A DNA stretch of 64,000 nt from Rhizobium anhuiense. Lineage in GTDB: Bacteria > Pseudomonadota > Alphaproteobacteria > Rhizobiales > Rhizobiaceae. A program made the position numbers and the translations under genes. Shown one piece after another: positions 8,554-21,691 of this stretch. Position 1 is the first letter of the stretch, and every line of letters starts with the position of its first letter. Location of the stretch: the NCBI RefSeq assembly GCF_003985145.1, contig NZ_ML133525.1:124001-188000 (forward strand). Reading direction: 5' to 3'. The notes under the pieces were generated by a model. It saw nothing but the letters and a program-made list of their open reading frames with translations. It did no database searches and had not been told where the DNA came from.

Positions 8554-11543
8554 GCGGCGTGAACCGTATCGCCGGCAAGGGGCGCCTGACACCGGCCAAG
8601 ACCGCACGCTTCAGCTTCGACGGAAAGAGCTATACGGCGCTCGAAGGTGATACCGTCGCCTCGGCGCTGATCGCTAACGATGTGCATCTTCTGGGACGTT
8701 CGTTCAAATATCACCGGGCCCGCGGTATTCTGTCTGCAGGGGCCGAGGAGCCGAACGCGCTGATCGACGTCGCCCGTGATACGGCGCGCAAGCAGCCGAA
8801 CGTGCGCGCCACCGTGCAGGAAGTTTTTGACGGCATGATCGTCAACTCCCAGAACCGCTGGCCCTCGCTCGCCTTCGATGTCGGCGCCGTCAACAATCTG
8901 ATGTCGCCGTTCTTCGCCGCCGGTTTCTACTACAAGACCTTCATGTGGCCGCGCGCCGCCTGGAAACACGTCTACGAACCGCTCATCCGTCGCGCCGCCG
9001 GCCTCGGGGTCGCGCCGACGGAGGAGGATCCGGACCATTATGCCAGCCGCTATGCCCATTGCGACGTGCTGGTGGTCGGCGCCGGCGTTGCCGGGCTTTC
9101 GGCTGCGTTGGCTGCGGCTGAGACCGGTGCCCGGGTGATCCTTTGCGACGAGCAGGCGGAAGCCGGCGGTGCGTTGCGCTACGATGCCGGCGTGACGATC
9201 GACGGACAGGACGGCTATGCCTGGGCCCAGAAGGCCGTGGCGCGGCTGAAGGCGATGGACAATGTCGAAGTGCTCACCCGCACGACCGCCTTCGGCTACT
9301 ACAACCACAATTTCGTCGGTCTTGCCGAGCGCGTCACCGACCATATCGCCAAGCCCTCCCACGATCTGCCGCGCGAGCGGCTCTGGCAGGTCCGGGCCAA
9401 GCGGGTCATCCTCGCCACCGGCGCGATCGAGCGGCACATGGTATTTCCGAACAACGACCGGCCGGGCATCATGCTCGCCTCGGCGGGGCGGATGTATCTC
9501 AATCATTACGGCGTCGCCGTCGGCACCAAGGTCGGCATCTACACGGCGCACGATTCAGCCTATGAAGCGGCTTTCGATCTGAAACGGGCCGGTGTTTCGA
9601 TCGCCGCCATCGTCGACAGCAGGCAAGCGCCGGGCGCGGCGGTGCTGGAAGAGGCGCGTGCGCTCGGCATCGATGTTCTCACAGGCCAGTCTGTTATCAA
9701 CACCGCGGGACGGCTGCGTATCTCATCGATGACGGTGGCGCGCAACGGCGGCGGTTCATCGCGCAAGATCGCGGTCGATGCGCTCCTGGTTTCGGCTGGC
9801 TGGACGCCGTCCGTCCATCTCTTCTCGCAGTCGCGCGGCAAGGTGGCCTTCGATGCCGAAAGCCAGCGTTTCCTGCCAGGCTCTTACGCGCAGGATTGCC
9901 TTTCGGTCGGTGCCTGCAACGGCACCGACGACCTGCAGCGGACGATCGAGGAATCGCTTGCCGCCGGCGAGCTGATGGCGCAGGCCACCGGCAAAAGCAG
10001 CGGCGAGAAGATCGCAATTTCGGCCGAGCAGGCCTATGACTGGACGGGCGGCATGATCGGCGCTGCCGAAGGCGCCGGTCCGAAGACCAACGCCAAGGCC
10101 TTCATCGATTTCCAGCACGACGTCTGCGCCAAGGATATCCGCCTTGCCGTGCGCGAAGGCATGCATTCGATCGAGCATATCAAGCGCTTCACGACCAACG
10201 GCATGGCCTCGGACCAGGGCAAGCTCTCCAACATGCATGGCCTGGCGATTGCCGCCGAAATGCTCGGCAAGGAAATCCCGCAGGTGGGGCTCACCACGTT
10301 CCGTGCGCCCTATACGCCGGTCACCTACGGTACGCTGATCGGCCATTCGCGTGGTGAGCTGTTCGACCCGACACGCAAGACGCCGCTGCACGATTGGGAG
10401 GAGGCCCATGGCGCGGTCTTCGAAGATGTCGGCAACTGGAAGCGCGCCTGGTTCTATCCGCGGGCTGGCGAGACCATGCATCAGGCGGTTGCACGCGAAT
10501 GCCGGACGGCGCGCGAGTCGGCCGGTATCTTCGACGCCTCGACGCTCGGCAAGATCGAGGTGGTCGGTCCGGATGCGGCGAAGTTCCTCAACCTCATCTA
10601 CACCAATGCCTGGGATACGTTGAAGCCCGGTAAGGCCCGCTACGGCATCATGACCCGCGAGGACGGCTTCGTTTATGACGACGGTGTCGTCGGACGCCTG
10701 GCGGACGACCGTTTCCATGTCACGACGACGACCGGCGGCGCGCCGCGCGTCCTGCACCACATGGAAGATTACCTGCAGACGGAATTCCCGGATCTGAAGG
10801 TATGGCTGACCTCGGTGACCGAGCAATGGGCTGTCATCGCCGTGCAGGGGCCGAAGGCGCGCGAGATCGTCGCGCCGCTGGTCGAAGGGCTCGATCTTTC
10901 GAACGAGGCCTTCCCGCATATGAGCGTTGCCGAGTGCACGGTCTGCGGGGTGCCGGCGCGGCTCTTCCGCGTCTCGTTCACCGGCGAAACCGGCTTCGAA
11001 ATCAACGTGCCGGCCGACTACGGCCAGTCGGTGCTCGAAGCGGTCTGGGCCAATGCCGAACCGCTCGGCGCCTGCGTCTACGGCACGGAGACGATGCACG
11101 TGCTTCGCGCCGAGAAGGGTTACATCATCGTCGGGCAGGACACCGATGGAACCGTGACCCCCGATGACGCCGGACTTTCCTGGGCGGTTTCGAAGAAAAA
11201 GACGGATTTCGTCGGCATTCGCGGATTGAAGCGGCCGGATCTCGTCAAGGACGGGCGCAAGCAGCTTGTCGGCCTCGTCACCAAGGACCCGAAGCTGGTG
11301 CTCGAAGAAGGCGCGCAGATCGTCGCGAGCCCGAACGAGCCGAAGCCGATGACCATGCTCGGCCACGTCACATCAGCTTACTGGTCGGACAATTGCGACA
11401 GGTCGATCGCCTTTGCACTCGTCGCCGGCGGCCGGGCGCGGATGGGCGAAACGCTCTATGTGCCGATGCCGGATCGGACGATCGCCGTCGAAGTGACGGA
11501 TCTCGTATTCTTTGACAAGGAAGGAGGCCGGATCCATGGCTGA
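8550..11543 (+). CDS. soxA: Sarcosine oxidase, alpha subunit
   Basis: 997 residues, full length. Domains in order: an N-terminal ferredoxin-like fold lacking cluster cysteines (about 15-100), an FAD/NAD-binding oxidoreductase domain with VVGAGVAGLSAALAAAETGA (about 170-205), and a C-terminal aminomethyltransferase (GcvT-like) folate-binding half (about 600-990). The alpha subunit binds NAD and tetrahydrofolate and transfers the sarcosine methyl to THF. It starts within the soxD stop and ends 8 bp inside soxG. Confidence 0.96.
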   Translation: MSGVNRIAGKGRLTPAKTARFSFDGKSYTALEGDTVASALIANDVHLLGRSFKYHRARGILSAGAEEPNALIDVARDTARKQPNVRATVQEVFDGMIVNSQNRWPSLAFDVGAVNNLMSPFFAAGFYYKTFMWPRAAWKHVYEPLIRRAAGLGVAPTEEDPDHYASRYAHCDVLVVGAGVAGLSAALAAAETGARVILCDEQAEAGGALRYDAGVTIDGQDGYAWAQKAVARLKAMDNVEVLTRTTAFGYYNHNFVGLAERVTDHIAKPSHDLPRERLWQVRAKRVILATGAIERHMVFPNNDRPGIMLASAGRMYLNHYGVAVGTKVGIYTAHDSAYEAAFDLKRAGVSIAAIVDSRQAPGAAVLEEARALGIDVLTGQSVINTAGRLRISSMTVARNGGGSSRKIAVDALLVSAGWTPSVHLFSQSRGKVAFDAESQRFLPGSYAQDCLSVGACNGTDDLQRTIEESLAAGELMAQATGKSSGEKIAISAEQAYDWTGGMIGAAEGAGPKTNAKAFIDFQHDVCAKDIRLAVREGMHSIEHIKRFTTNGMASDQGKLSNMHGLAIAAEMLGKEIPQVGLTTFRAPYTPVTYGTLIGHSRGELFDPTRKTPLHDWEEAHGAVFEDVGNWKRAWFYPRAGETMHQAVARECRTARESAGIFDASTLGKIEVVGPDAAKFLNLIYTNAWDTLKPGKARYGIMTREDGFVYDDGVVGRLADDRFHVTTTTGGAPRVLHHMEDYLQTEFPDLKVWLTSVTEQWAVIAVQGPKAREIVAPLVEGLDLSNEAFPHMSVAECTVCGVPARLFRVSFTGETGFEINVPADYGQSVLEAVWANAEPLGACVYGTETMHVLRAEKGYIIVGQDTDGTVTPDDAGLSWAVSKKKTDFVGIRGLKRPDLVKDGRKQLVGLVTKDPKLVLEEGAQIVASPNEPKPMTMLGHVTSAYWSDNCDRSIAFALVAGGRARMGETLYVPMPDRTIAVEVTDLVFFDKEGGRIHG

Positions 11544-12084
11544 AGTCGCAATTCGCAAACCGGCGCTTGCCGGCCGTCTCGGCGGCTCCGCAACGGTGCG
11601 GCTGACGACCGCACCCGCTGCCAGCCGGGTGGCGCTGCGGGCGCCCGCAGAATCGCTCGCAGCACTTTCCGCTGCTCTCGGCCTGTCTGTGCCGGCCGCC
11701 CCGAAAACATCCGGCCGGGCTGGCGCCCGCTCGGCGCTGTGGATCGGGCCGGACGAATGGCTTGTCATCGATGAGGACGGCGCCGACCTGATGGCGGCAT
11801 TTTCCGGTGCCGGCGCGCTGCATTCGGCGACCGACGTGTCCCACCGCAATGTCGCGATCATCGTCTCGGGACCGGGTGCGGAGGCAACGCTTTCGGCCGG
11901 CTGCCCGCAGGATCTGTCGCTTGCTGGCTTTCCGGTCGGAGCCGCATCGCGCACGATCCTGGGCAAGGCGGAGATCGTGCTTTTCCGCACGGAAGAAGAC
12001 ACGTTCCGGGTGGAATGCTGGCGGTCGTTCTCGGACTACGTCTTCGGGCTGCTGAACGAGGCGGCTCACGACGCCGGGCATTGA
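11536..12084 (+). CDS. soxG: Sarcosine oxidase, gamma subunit
   Basis: 182 residues from ATG 11536, which has GGAGG 10 nt upstream. It shows the GcvT-like folate fold of SoxG, with WIGPDEWLVID and DVSHRNVAIIVSG. It completes the heterotetramer with SoxB, SoxD and SoxA and overlaps the end of soxA by 8 bp, so it is the last gene of the operon. No strong terminator is seen after it. Confidence 0.93.
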   Translation: MAEVAIRKPALAGRLGGSATVRLTTAPAASRVALRAPAESLAALSAALGLSVPAAPKTSGRAGARSALWIGPDEWLVIDEDGADLMAAFSGAGALHSATDVSHRNVAIIVSGPGAEATLSAGCPQDLSLAGFPVGAASRTILGKAEIVLFRTEEDTFRVECWRSFSDYVFGLLNEAAHDAGH

Positions 12085-12132
12085 ACCCGCGCCAATCCCG
12101 GCTGGGTCAGCCTTCATTCAAGGGGTAGGCCA

Positions 12133-12531
12133 ATGCTGCACCATGCTTCTCTCGGCGTTTCCGATATTGAACGGTCGGCGGCATTTTAAGATACCACGCT
12201 GGCCGCGCTCGGTTACGTCAGGGTCTGGGACGATATCCGGCCGGGGCAAACGGGGCAGGCAATCGGCTATGGCCTTGCCGGCGGCGGGGACAAACTGGCG
12301 ATCAAGCATCGCCCGGATGGCCAGCGTCCAGCCGGCCCGGGTTTTCATCTGGCCTTTGCCGCCCCGAACCGCCAGGCGGTCGATCGGTTTCATGCGGCGG
12401 CCATAGCGCATGGCGGCGGTGACAATGGCCGGCCCGGCCTGCGGCCCCATTACGGTGAGCACTATTACGCGGCGTTCGTCACGGATCCCGACGGACATGC
12501 TCTCGAAGCTGTGTTCAATTCGGCCGAGTAG
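12133..12531 (+). pseudogene. VOC/glyoxalase-family gene interrupted by an in-frame TAA
   Basis: From ATG 12133 the frame reads MLHHASLGVSDIERSAAF, then TAA (12187-12189), then continues unbroken as DTTLAALGYVRVWDD... to the TAG at 12529. The conceptual product is a 132-codon vicinal-oxygen-chelate protein. In this family the interrupted position is normally Tyr (AAFYDATLAALGY), so a single TAT/TAC to TAA change explains it. Downstream metal-site elements (HLAFAA, HYYAAFVTDPDGHALEAV) are intact, which suggests a recent lesion. It follows soxG by 48 bp. Re-initiation at an internal start cannot be excluded. Confidence 0.85.
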
Positions 12532-12546
12532 CAAAAGCAGTTTTGC

Positions 12547-13035
12547 TTAGACGTCCTCGGGACGGTCCTTCGGGTCGAATTGGATGATGGTGATCCATTT
12601 TGCCGTCAGCGCCGGCTTCTTCTCGTTTTCAATCTCGATCGAGACGTCATAGGTGGTCATCAGCATGCCGGCGCCGCGGAAGCGGGCCTCGGAGAGCAGG
12701 AAGCGGCCGCGGACGCGGGCGCCGCTCTTCACCGGCGTCATGAAGCGGACGCGCTCGAAGCCGTAGTTGATGCCCATGGTCTGCTCGCGCACTTTCGGCA
12801 GGCAGTTGTAGTTCATCGTCGACAGCAGAGACAGTGTCAGGAAGCCGTGGGCGATGGTACCACCGAAGGGGCTCTCGGCTGCCGCGCGTGCAAGATCAAC
12901 GTGAATGAACTGATGATCGTCGGTCGCCGCCGCGAAGGCGTCGATCATCGACTGGTCGACCGTGATCCAATCCGATAGGCCCGTTTCCATGCCGATCAAT
13001 CCCCGCACGTCGGAGAGTGAAATTTCCGTGACCAT
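12547..13035 (-). CDS. MaoC/NodN-like hydratase
   Basis: 162 residues from ATG 13035 (GAGGAA 5 nt upstream). Hot-dog fold MaoC-like dehydratase with the hydratase motif DDHQFIHVD and the downstream SPFGGTIAHGFLTLSL typical of R-specific enoyl-CoA hydratases and the NodN branch. Likely role: hydration or dehydration of an acyl-CoA or related thioester. It lies 90 bp downstream of glgX on the same strand, but its function has no obvious tie to glycogen. It could be PhaJ-like, but the substrate cannot be read from sequence. Confidence 0.85.
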   Translation of the reverse strand: MVTEISLSDVRGLIGMETGLSDWITVDQSMIDAFAAATDDHQFIHVDLARAAAESPFGGTIAHGFLTLSLLSTMNYNCLPKVREQTMGINYGFERVRFMTPVKSGARVRGRFLLSEARFRGAGMLMTTYDVSIEIENEKKPALTAKWITIIQFDPKDRPEDV

Positions 13036-13125
13036 AAATTCCTCGTGAAACAAGCCGTCGCGGCAAAGCCTTATCGCGCATTTGTGACGATTGCGACAAG
13101 GATTTGCGCAAGCGAAGGCAGGCGG

Positions 13126-15105
13126 TCAATTTTCTACGAAAAAGGCGACGGAGCGCGGCTCGACGGCTGCACTCTTGCCGGCTTTCTGCGCTCCTTCAGG
13201 CGTCAACTGGCGCCAGCCCGGTTCGCCCCGGGAAGGGAGCGTGAAAAATTGGCGGCTCCCCGAGCGGTTGAAAAGCACGGCAAGCCGGGTCTGCCTGCCG
13301 CCGGCGGAGCGGTCCTCGGTCGACAGAAGCATGCCGAGGGTGGAAAGCGACGGCGTCTCCCATTCGGCAACGGTCATCGGCTCGCCGGAGAGCGAAATCC
13401 ATTCGACGTCGCCATTTCCTGACAGGAAACCCGTTTCGGAGAAGACGGTGAAGCGGCGGCGCAGTTCCGCAACGAAGGCGGTGTGGGCGATGAGATTCCC
13501 GTCCAACGCGTTCCAGTCCAGCCAGGTGATCTCGTTGTCCTGGCAATAGGCGTTGTTGTTGCCGTGCTGGCTGCGGCCGCCCTCGTCGCCTGCCGTCAGC
13601 ATAATGCTGCCGCGGGTGGCAAAGAGGGTTGATATCAGCGCCATCACGTCGTCACGGCGACGCTTGCGGATGGTGGGATAGAGGGTTTCCCCCTCGACGC
13701 CGTTGTTCCAGGAGTGGTTTTCGTTGTGGCCGTCGCGATTGTGTTCGCCGTTGGCATCGTTATGCTTTCCGGCGTAGGAGACGAGATCGATCAGCGTGAA
13801 GCCGTCATGGGCGGCGAGGAAGTTGACGCTGCGCGTTTGCCTGCCGTCGTTGCGGGAGAAGATGTCGGAGGAGCCGGCGAGTGCGGTTGCCAGCGCGCCG
13901 GTCTTCCAATCGTCGCCGCGCCAGTAACAGCGCAGGTCGTCGCGGACCCGGTCGTTCCATTCCAGGAAGGACGCCGGGAAATTGCCGAGCTGATAGCCGC
14001 CCGGGCCGATATCCCAAGGTTCGGCGATCATGATCCGGTCGGCAAGCACATCGTCGGCGAGGATCGCGGCAAGCGTTCCGCCGTCGCGCTCGAAGCCCGT
14101 TGCGGTGCGGCCGAGCACGGGGGCGAGATCGAAGCGAAAACCGTCGACGCCGGCGTTGAGCACGAAATGGCGCAGGCTGTCGATGACGAGGCGGCGGACC
14201 TCGAGATGATCGCAGGCAAGCGTGTTGCCAGTGCCTGTGTCGTTGATGAGCTCGCCCGGCCAATTCTGGGCGTGGCGATAATAATGCAGATTGTCGAGGC
14301 CGCGCAGCGACAGCGTCGCGCCGTAACGGTCGCTCTCGCCGGTATGGTTGAAGACGAGGTCGAGGATGACGGCGATGCCTTCGGCATGGAGGGCCGCGAC
14401 CGTCTCGCGCAGCTCCGTCATGCCGCCGGGGACAAGCCGCGGATCGAGCGCCATGAAGGCGACGGGATTGTAGCCCCAGCCGTTGGTGAGGCCGAGCGGC
14501 GGCAGGTGGCGCTCGTCGATCCAGGCGGTGATCGGCATCAGTTCGACGGCGTCGACACCGATCCGCTTCAGGTGTGCGATGACGGAGGGATGAGCAAGGG
14601 CTGCAACCGTGCCGCGCTCTGCCTCCGGCACGTCGGGATGGAGAATGGTGAAGGGCCGCACCGCCACCTCATAGATAAAGCCGCCCGGATTGAAGAGCGG
14701 CTTGCTGACCAAGGCGGGTATATCGGCAGTGACGATCGCCTTCGGCATCAGATCCTGGCTGTCTTCGCCATAGATGCCGAGACGGGGATCGTAGCGGAAC
14801 GGCCTGTCGATCTCCTTGGCATAGGGATCGAGCAACAGTTTGGAGGGGTCATACCAGAGACCGTTATCGGGCGCGTAGATACCATCGGCGCGATAACCAT
14901 AGCGCGCGCCGGCCTTCAGCCCGTCGACAAAGAGACGATGGATGTGATTGCTGTCGCGCGCCATCGGCAGGCGCGCGAATTCCCTGTTGCCGTCATCTTC
15001 GAAGAGGCAGAGTTCGATCTGTGCGGCATCATGCGACCACACCGCAAATTCGACGCCGGTCTCGAAAACGATCGCGCCGGCTTGCGCCGCACTGCTTCCC
15101 CGCAT
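13126..15105 (-). CDS. glgX: Glycogen debranching enzyme GlgX
   Basis: 659 residues. N-terminal CBM48-type domain, then a GH13 isoamylase-type barrel with VDGFRFDLAP (nucleophile Asp), MIAEPWDIGPGG (acid/base Glu) and AAHDGFTLIDL (third carboxylate). It hydrolyses alpha-1,6 branches of limit dextrin left by phosphorylase. It is the last gene of the glgP-glgB-glgC-glgA-pgm-glgX operon, starting 12 bp after pgm ends. Confidence 0.95.
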   Translation of the reverse strand: MRGSSAAQAGAIVFETGVEFAVWSHDAAQIELCLFEDDGNREFARLPMARDSNHIHRLFVDGLKAGARYGYRADGIYAPDNGLWYDPSKLLLDPYAKEIDRPFRYDPRLGIYGEDSQDLMPKAIVTADIPALVSKPLFNPGGFIYEVAVRPFTILHPDVPEAERGTVAALAHPSVIAHLKRIGVDAVELMPITAWIDERHLPPLGLTNGWGYNPVAFMALDPRLVPGGMTELRETVAALHAEGIAVILDLVFNHTGESDRYGATLSLRGLDNLHYYRHAQNWPGELINDTGTGNTLACDHLEVRRLVIDSLRHFVLNAGVDGFRFDLAPVLGRTATGFERDGGTLAAILADDVLADRIMIAEPWDIGPGGYQLGNFPASFLEWNDRVRDDLRCYWRGDDWKTGALATALAGSSDIFSRNDGRQTRSVNFLAAHDGFTLIDLVSYAGKHNDANGEHNRDGHNENHSWNNGVEGETLYPTIRKRRRDDVMALISTLFATRGSIMLTAGDEGGRSQHGNNNAYCQDNEITWLDWNALDGNLIAHTAFVAELRRRFTVFSETGFLSGNGDVEWISLSGEPMTVAEWETPSLSTLGMLLSTEDRSAGGRQTRLAVLFNRSGSRQFFTLPSRGEPGWRQLTPEGAQKAGKSAAVEPRSVAFFVEN

Positions 15106-15117
15106 GTTCCCCCCGGA

Positions 15118-16755
<1,638 letters not shown>

Positions 16756-18198
16756 TCACATGCCTTTCGAGACGAGGCTTGAATAGAGGGCAGCGTAGCG
16801 TTCGGCGCTCTTCTCCCAGGAGACATCCGATTTCATGCCCTGCTTTTGCAATTGGGTCCAGAGTTTTCGGTCCTGGTAAAAATGCATCGCACGGCGGATT
16901 GCCTGTAGCATGCCTGTTTCTGTCACGGGGGCAAATTGTATGCCGGTTGCGACTTTCGCTGCAAGTGCGGCGTGATTGGCGTCGATCACCGTGTCATTCA
17001 ATCCGCCGGTGCGGGCGACGATCGGCACGCAGCCGTAACGCAGTCCGTAAAGCTGGGTCAGGCCGCAGGGTTCGAAGCGCGAGGGGATGATGATCGCATC
17101 GCAGCCGGCCTGCATTAGGTGCGACATTGGCTCGTTATAACCGATCGAGACGCCGATGCGGCCGGGATGGCGGCTGGCGGAGGCGAGCAGCGCGCCTTCA
17201 AGCGCCGCTTCACCGGAGCCGAGCACGACGAGCTTGCCGCCCATGGCGACGATCTCATCGGCGACGTTGGCGACGATATCCATGCCCTTCTGCCAAGTGA
17301 GACGGCTGATGACGCAGAAGATCGGGGCGTCGTCATTGTCGAGATGGAAGAATTCGGCGATCGAGCGACGGTTCTCCTCGCGGTTCTTGAGCGTTGCCGG
17401 GCCGTAATGGGTGTGGACGACGGGATCGGTCGCCGGGTTCCAGACATCGGTGTCGATGCCGTTGACGATGCCGTACAGATTGTCGATGCGGCTGGCGATG
17501 ACGCCCTCGAGCCCCATGCCGAATTCCGAGGTCAGGATCTCATCGGCATAGGTCGGGCTGACCGTCGTGATCGCATGAGCGGTCTTGAGGCCGCCCTTGA
17601 GGAAGCCGACAGTGCCGTAATATTCGATGCTTTCGGTGGCGAAGGCATGGGCGGGCAGGCGCAGGCCGGGAAAGATCTCGGAACCGAACTGGCCCTGGAA
17701 GGCGATATTGTGGATGGTCAGCACGCTCGGCAGTTCCGGCGTCGGGTAATAGCGCATATAGACCGACGTCAGCGCCGCCTGCCAGTCGTGGGTGTGGACG
17801 AGATCCGGCCGCCAGCCGGGCATCAGGCCGGCGGCAATCTCGGAGGCGGCAAGCGACAGAGCGGCAAACCGGCGCCAGTTGTCCGGATAGTCCTTGCCGA
17901 GCGGATCGAGATAGGGGCCGCCCGGCCTGTCGTAATAGGCCGGCGCATCGAGGATGAGCAGATCGAGGCCTTCGTGTTCAACCTCGAGCACCGTCGCCCG
18001 CTCGCCGAGCAGGTCGGCGAATTCGAGCCTGGCGACCGGGTTGCGAATGACCTTCATGACGGCGGGATAGCCGGGCAGAAGGGTCTTGGTCTCGACCCCG
18101 AAGGCTTTGAGAGTAATCGGCAGGGCGCCTGACACATCGGCCAGGCCCCCTGTCTTGATCAAAGGGAAGACTTCGGACGAAACCGAAAGAACTTTCAT
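16756..18198 (-). CDS. glgA: Glycogen synthase (ADP-glucose, GT5)
   Basis: 480 residues, normal for bacterial GlgA. N-terminal ADP-glucose loop [13 protein letters not shown], the HTHDWQAAL segment and the C-terminal [18 protein letters not shown] acceptor/nucleotide motif. It elongates alpha-1,4-glucan from ADP-glucose supplied by GlgC, whose gene ends 3 bp upstream. Confidence 0.97.
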   Translation of the reverse strand: MKVLSVSSEVFPLIKTGGLADVSGALPITLKAFGVETKTLLPGYPAVMKVIRNPVARLEFADLLGERATVLEVEHEGLDLLILDAPAYYDRPGGPYLDPLGKDYPDNWRRFAALSLAASEIAAGLMPGWRPDLVHTHDWQAALTSVYMRYYPTPELPSVLTIHNIAFQGQFGSEIFPGLRLPAHAFATESIEYYGTVGFLKGGLKTAHAITTVSPTYADEILTSEFGMGLEGVIASRIDNLYGIVNGIDTDVWNPATDPVVHTHYGPATLKNREENRRSIAEFFHLDNDDAPIFCVISRLTWQKGMDIVANVADEIVAMGGKLVVLGSGEAALEGALLASASRHPGRIGVSIGYNEPMSHLMQAGCDAIIIPSRFEPCGLTQLYGLRYGCVPIVARTGGLNDTVIDANHAALAAKVATGIQFAPVTETGMLQAIRRAMHFYQDRKLWTQLQKQGMKSDVSWEKSAERYAALYSSLVSKGM

Positions 18199-18201
18199 AA
18201 G

Positions 18202-19464
18202 TCAGATATCCAGCTTGTCGATCATCGGTTGCGTGATCAGGCAGATGCCGCTTTCCGTCCGCCGGAAACGCTTGGCGTCGAGCTCGGGATCCTCGCCGAC
18301 GACCAAGCCTTCCGGAATGACGACACCATGGTCGATCACCACATTCTTGAGCTGCGCGCGCCGTCCGATCTTCACGTTCGGCAGGATGACGGCGCCTTCC
18401 ATCTTGGAGAAGGAGTTGGCCCTGACACCGGTGAAGAGCAGGCTGTTGTTCAGGCTGGCGCCGGAGATGATGCAGTCGCCCGACACGACGGAGGAGGTGG
18501 CCGAGCCGCGGCGATCCTCGTCGTCATGGACGAATTTCGCCGGCGGGGTGATCTCGGCATAGGTCCAGATCGGCCAGGACTTGTCGTAGATGTCGAGCTC
18601 CGGAACGATCGCCGTCAGGTCGATATTGGCCTGCCAATAGGCGTCGATCGTGCCGACGTCGCGCCAGTAAGGCTCGTGCTCGAAATCGGACCGGACGCAG
18701 GACTTGGCGAAGCGGTGGGCGACCGCCTTACCGTTCTTGACGATATAGGGGATGATGTCCTTGCCGAAGTCGCGGCTCGAGTTCGGATCGGCGGCGTCGC
18801 GGCGCAGCGCATCGAGCAGGAACTTGGTGTGGAAGACGTAGATGCCCATCGAGGCGAGGGCGAAATCCGGCTTGTCGGGAATGGGCGGCGGATCGGCCGG
18901 CTTCTCGACGAAGGCGATGATCTCGTCCTTCGCGTTGACGTGCATGACACCGAAGCCGGTCGCTTCCATGCGCGGCACTTCCAGGCAGCCGATGGTGACG
19001 TCGGCGCCGGAATCGACGTGCTGCTGCAGCATCCATTCATAGTCCATCTTGTAGACGTGGTCGCCGGCAAGCACCACCATGTATTCGACGCCGTAATCCT
19101 GGATGATGTCGATGTTCTGATAGACGGCGTCGGCGGTGCCCTCGTACCATTGCGTCTCGGAGACGCGCTGGCTGGCGGGCAGGATGTCGAAGCTCTCGTT
19201 GCGCTCGGGGCGGAAGAAGTTCCAGCCACGCTGCATGTGGCGGATCAGCGAATGCGCCTTGTATTGCGTGGCGACGCCGATGCGGCGGATACCGGAATTC
19301 AGGGCGTTCGACAGGGCGAAATCGATGATGCGAGCCTTGCCGCCGAAATAGACGGCCGGCTTGGCACGCCGGTCGGTGAGTTCCTTGAGACGGCTTCCCC
19401 TACCGCCCGCCAGAACATAAGCCATTGCATCGCGGGCAAGTGGCTGAACGCGTTTTTCTACCAT
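18202..19464 (-). CDS. glgC: Glucose-1-phosphate adenylyltransferase
   Basis: 420 residues from ATG 19464, preceded by GGGAGGAGAAA; the longer frame from 19614 overlaps glgB and lacks homology. The nucleotide-binding [16 protein letters not shown], the [14 protein letters not shown] segment and the C-terminal left-handed beta-helix repeats are typical of GlgC. Makes ADP-glucose, the committed and allosterically controlled step of glycogen synthesis. Confidence 0.97.
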   Translation of the reverse strand: MVEKRVQPLARDAMAYVLAGGRGSRLKELTDRRAKPAVYFGGKARIIDFALSNALNSGIRRIGVATQYKAHSLIRHMQRGWNFFRPERNESFDILPASQRVSETQWYEGTADAVYQNIDIIQDYGVEYMVVLAGDHVYKMDYEWMLQQHVDSGADVTIGCLEVPRMEATGFGVMHVNAKDEIIAFVEKPADPPPIPDKPDFALASMGIYVFHTKFLLDALRRDAADPNSSRDFGKDIIPYIVKNGKAVAHRFAKSCVRSDFEHEPYWRDVGTIDAYWQANIDLTAIVPELDIYDKSWPIWTYAEITPPAKFVHDDEDRRGSATSSVVSGDCIISGASLNNSLLFTGVRANSFSKMEGAVILPNVKIGRRAQLKNVVIDHGVVIPEGLVVGEDPELDAKRFRRTESGICLITQPMIDKLDI

Positions 19465-19483
19465 TTTCTCCTCCCACCAGTCA

Positions 19484-21687
<2,204 letters not shown>

Positions 21688-21691
<4 letters not shown>

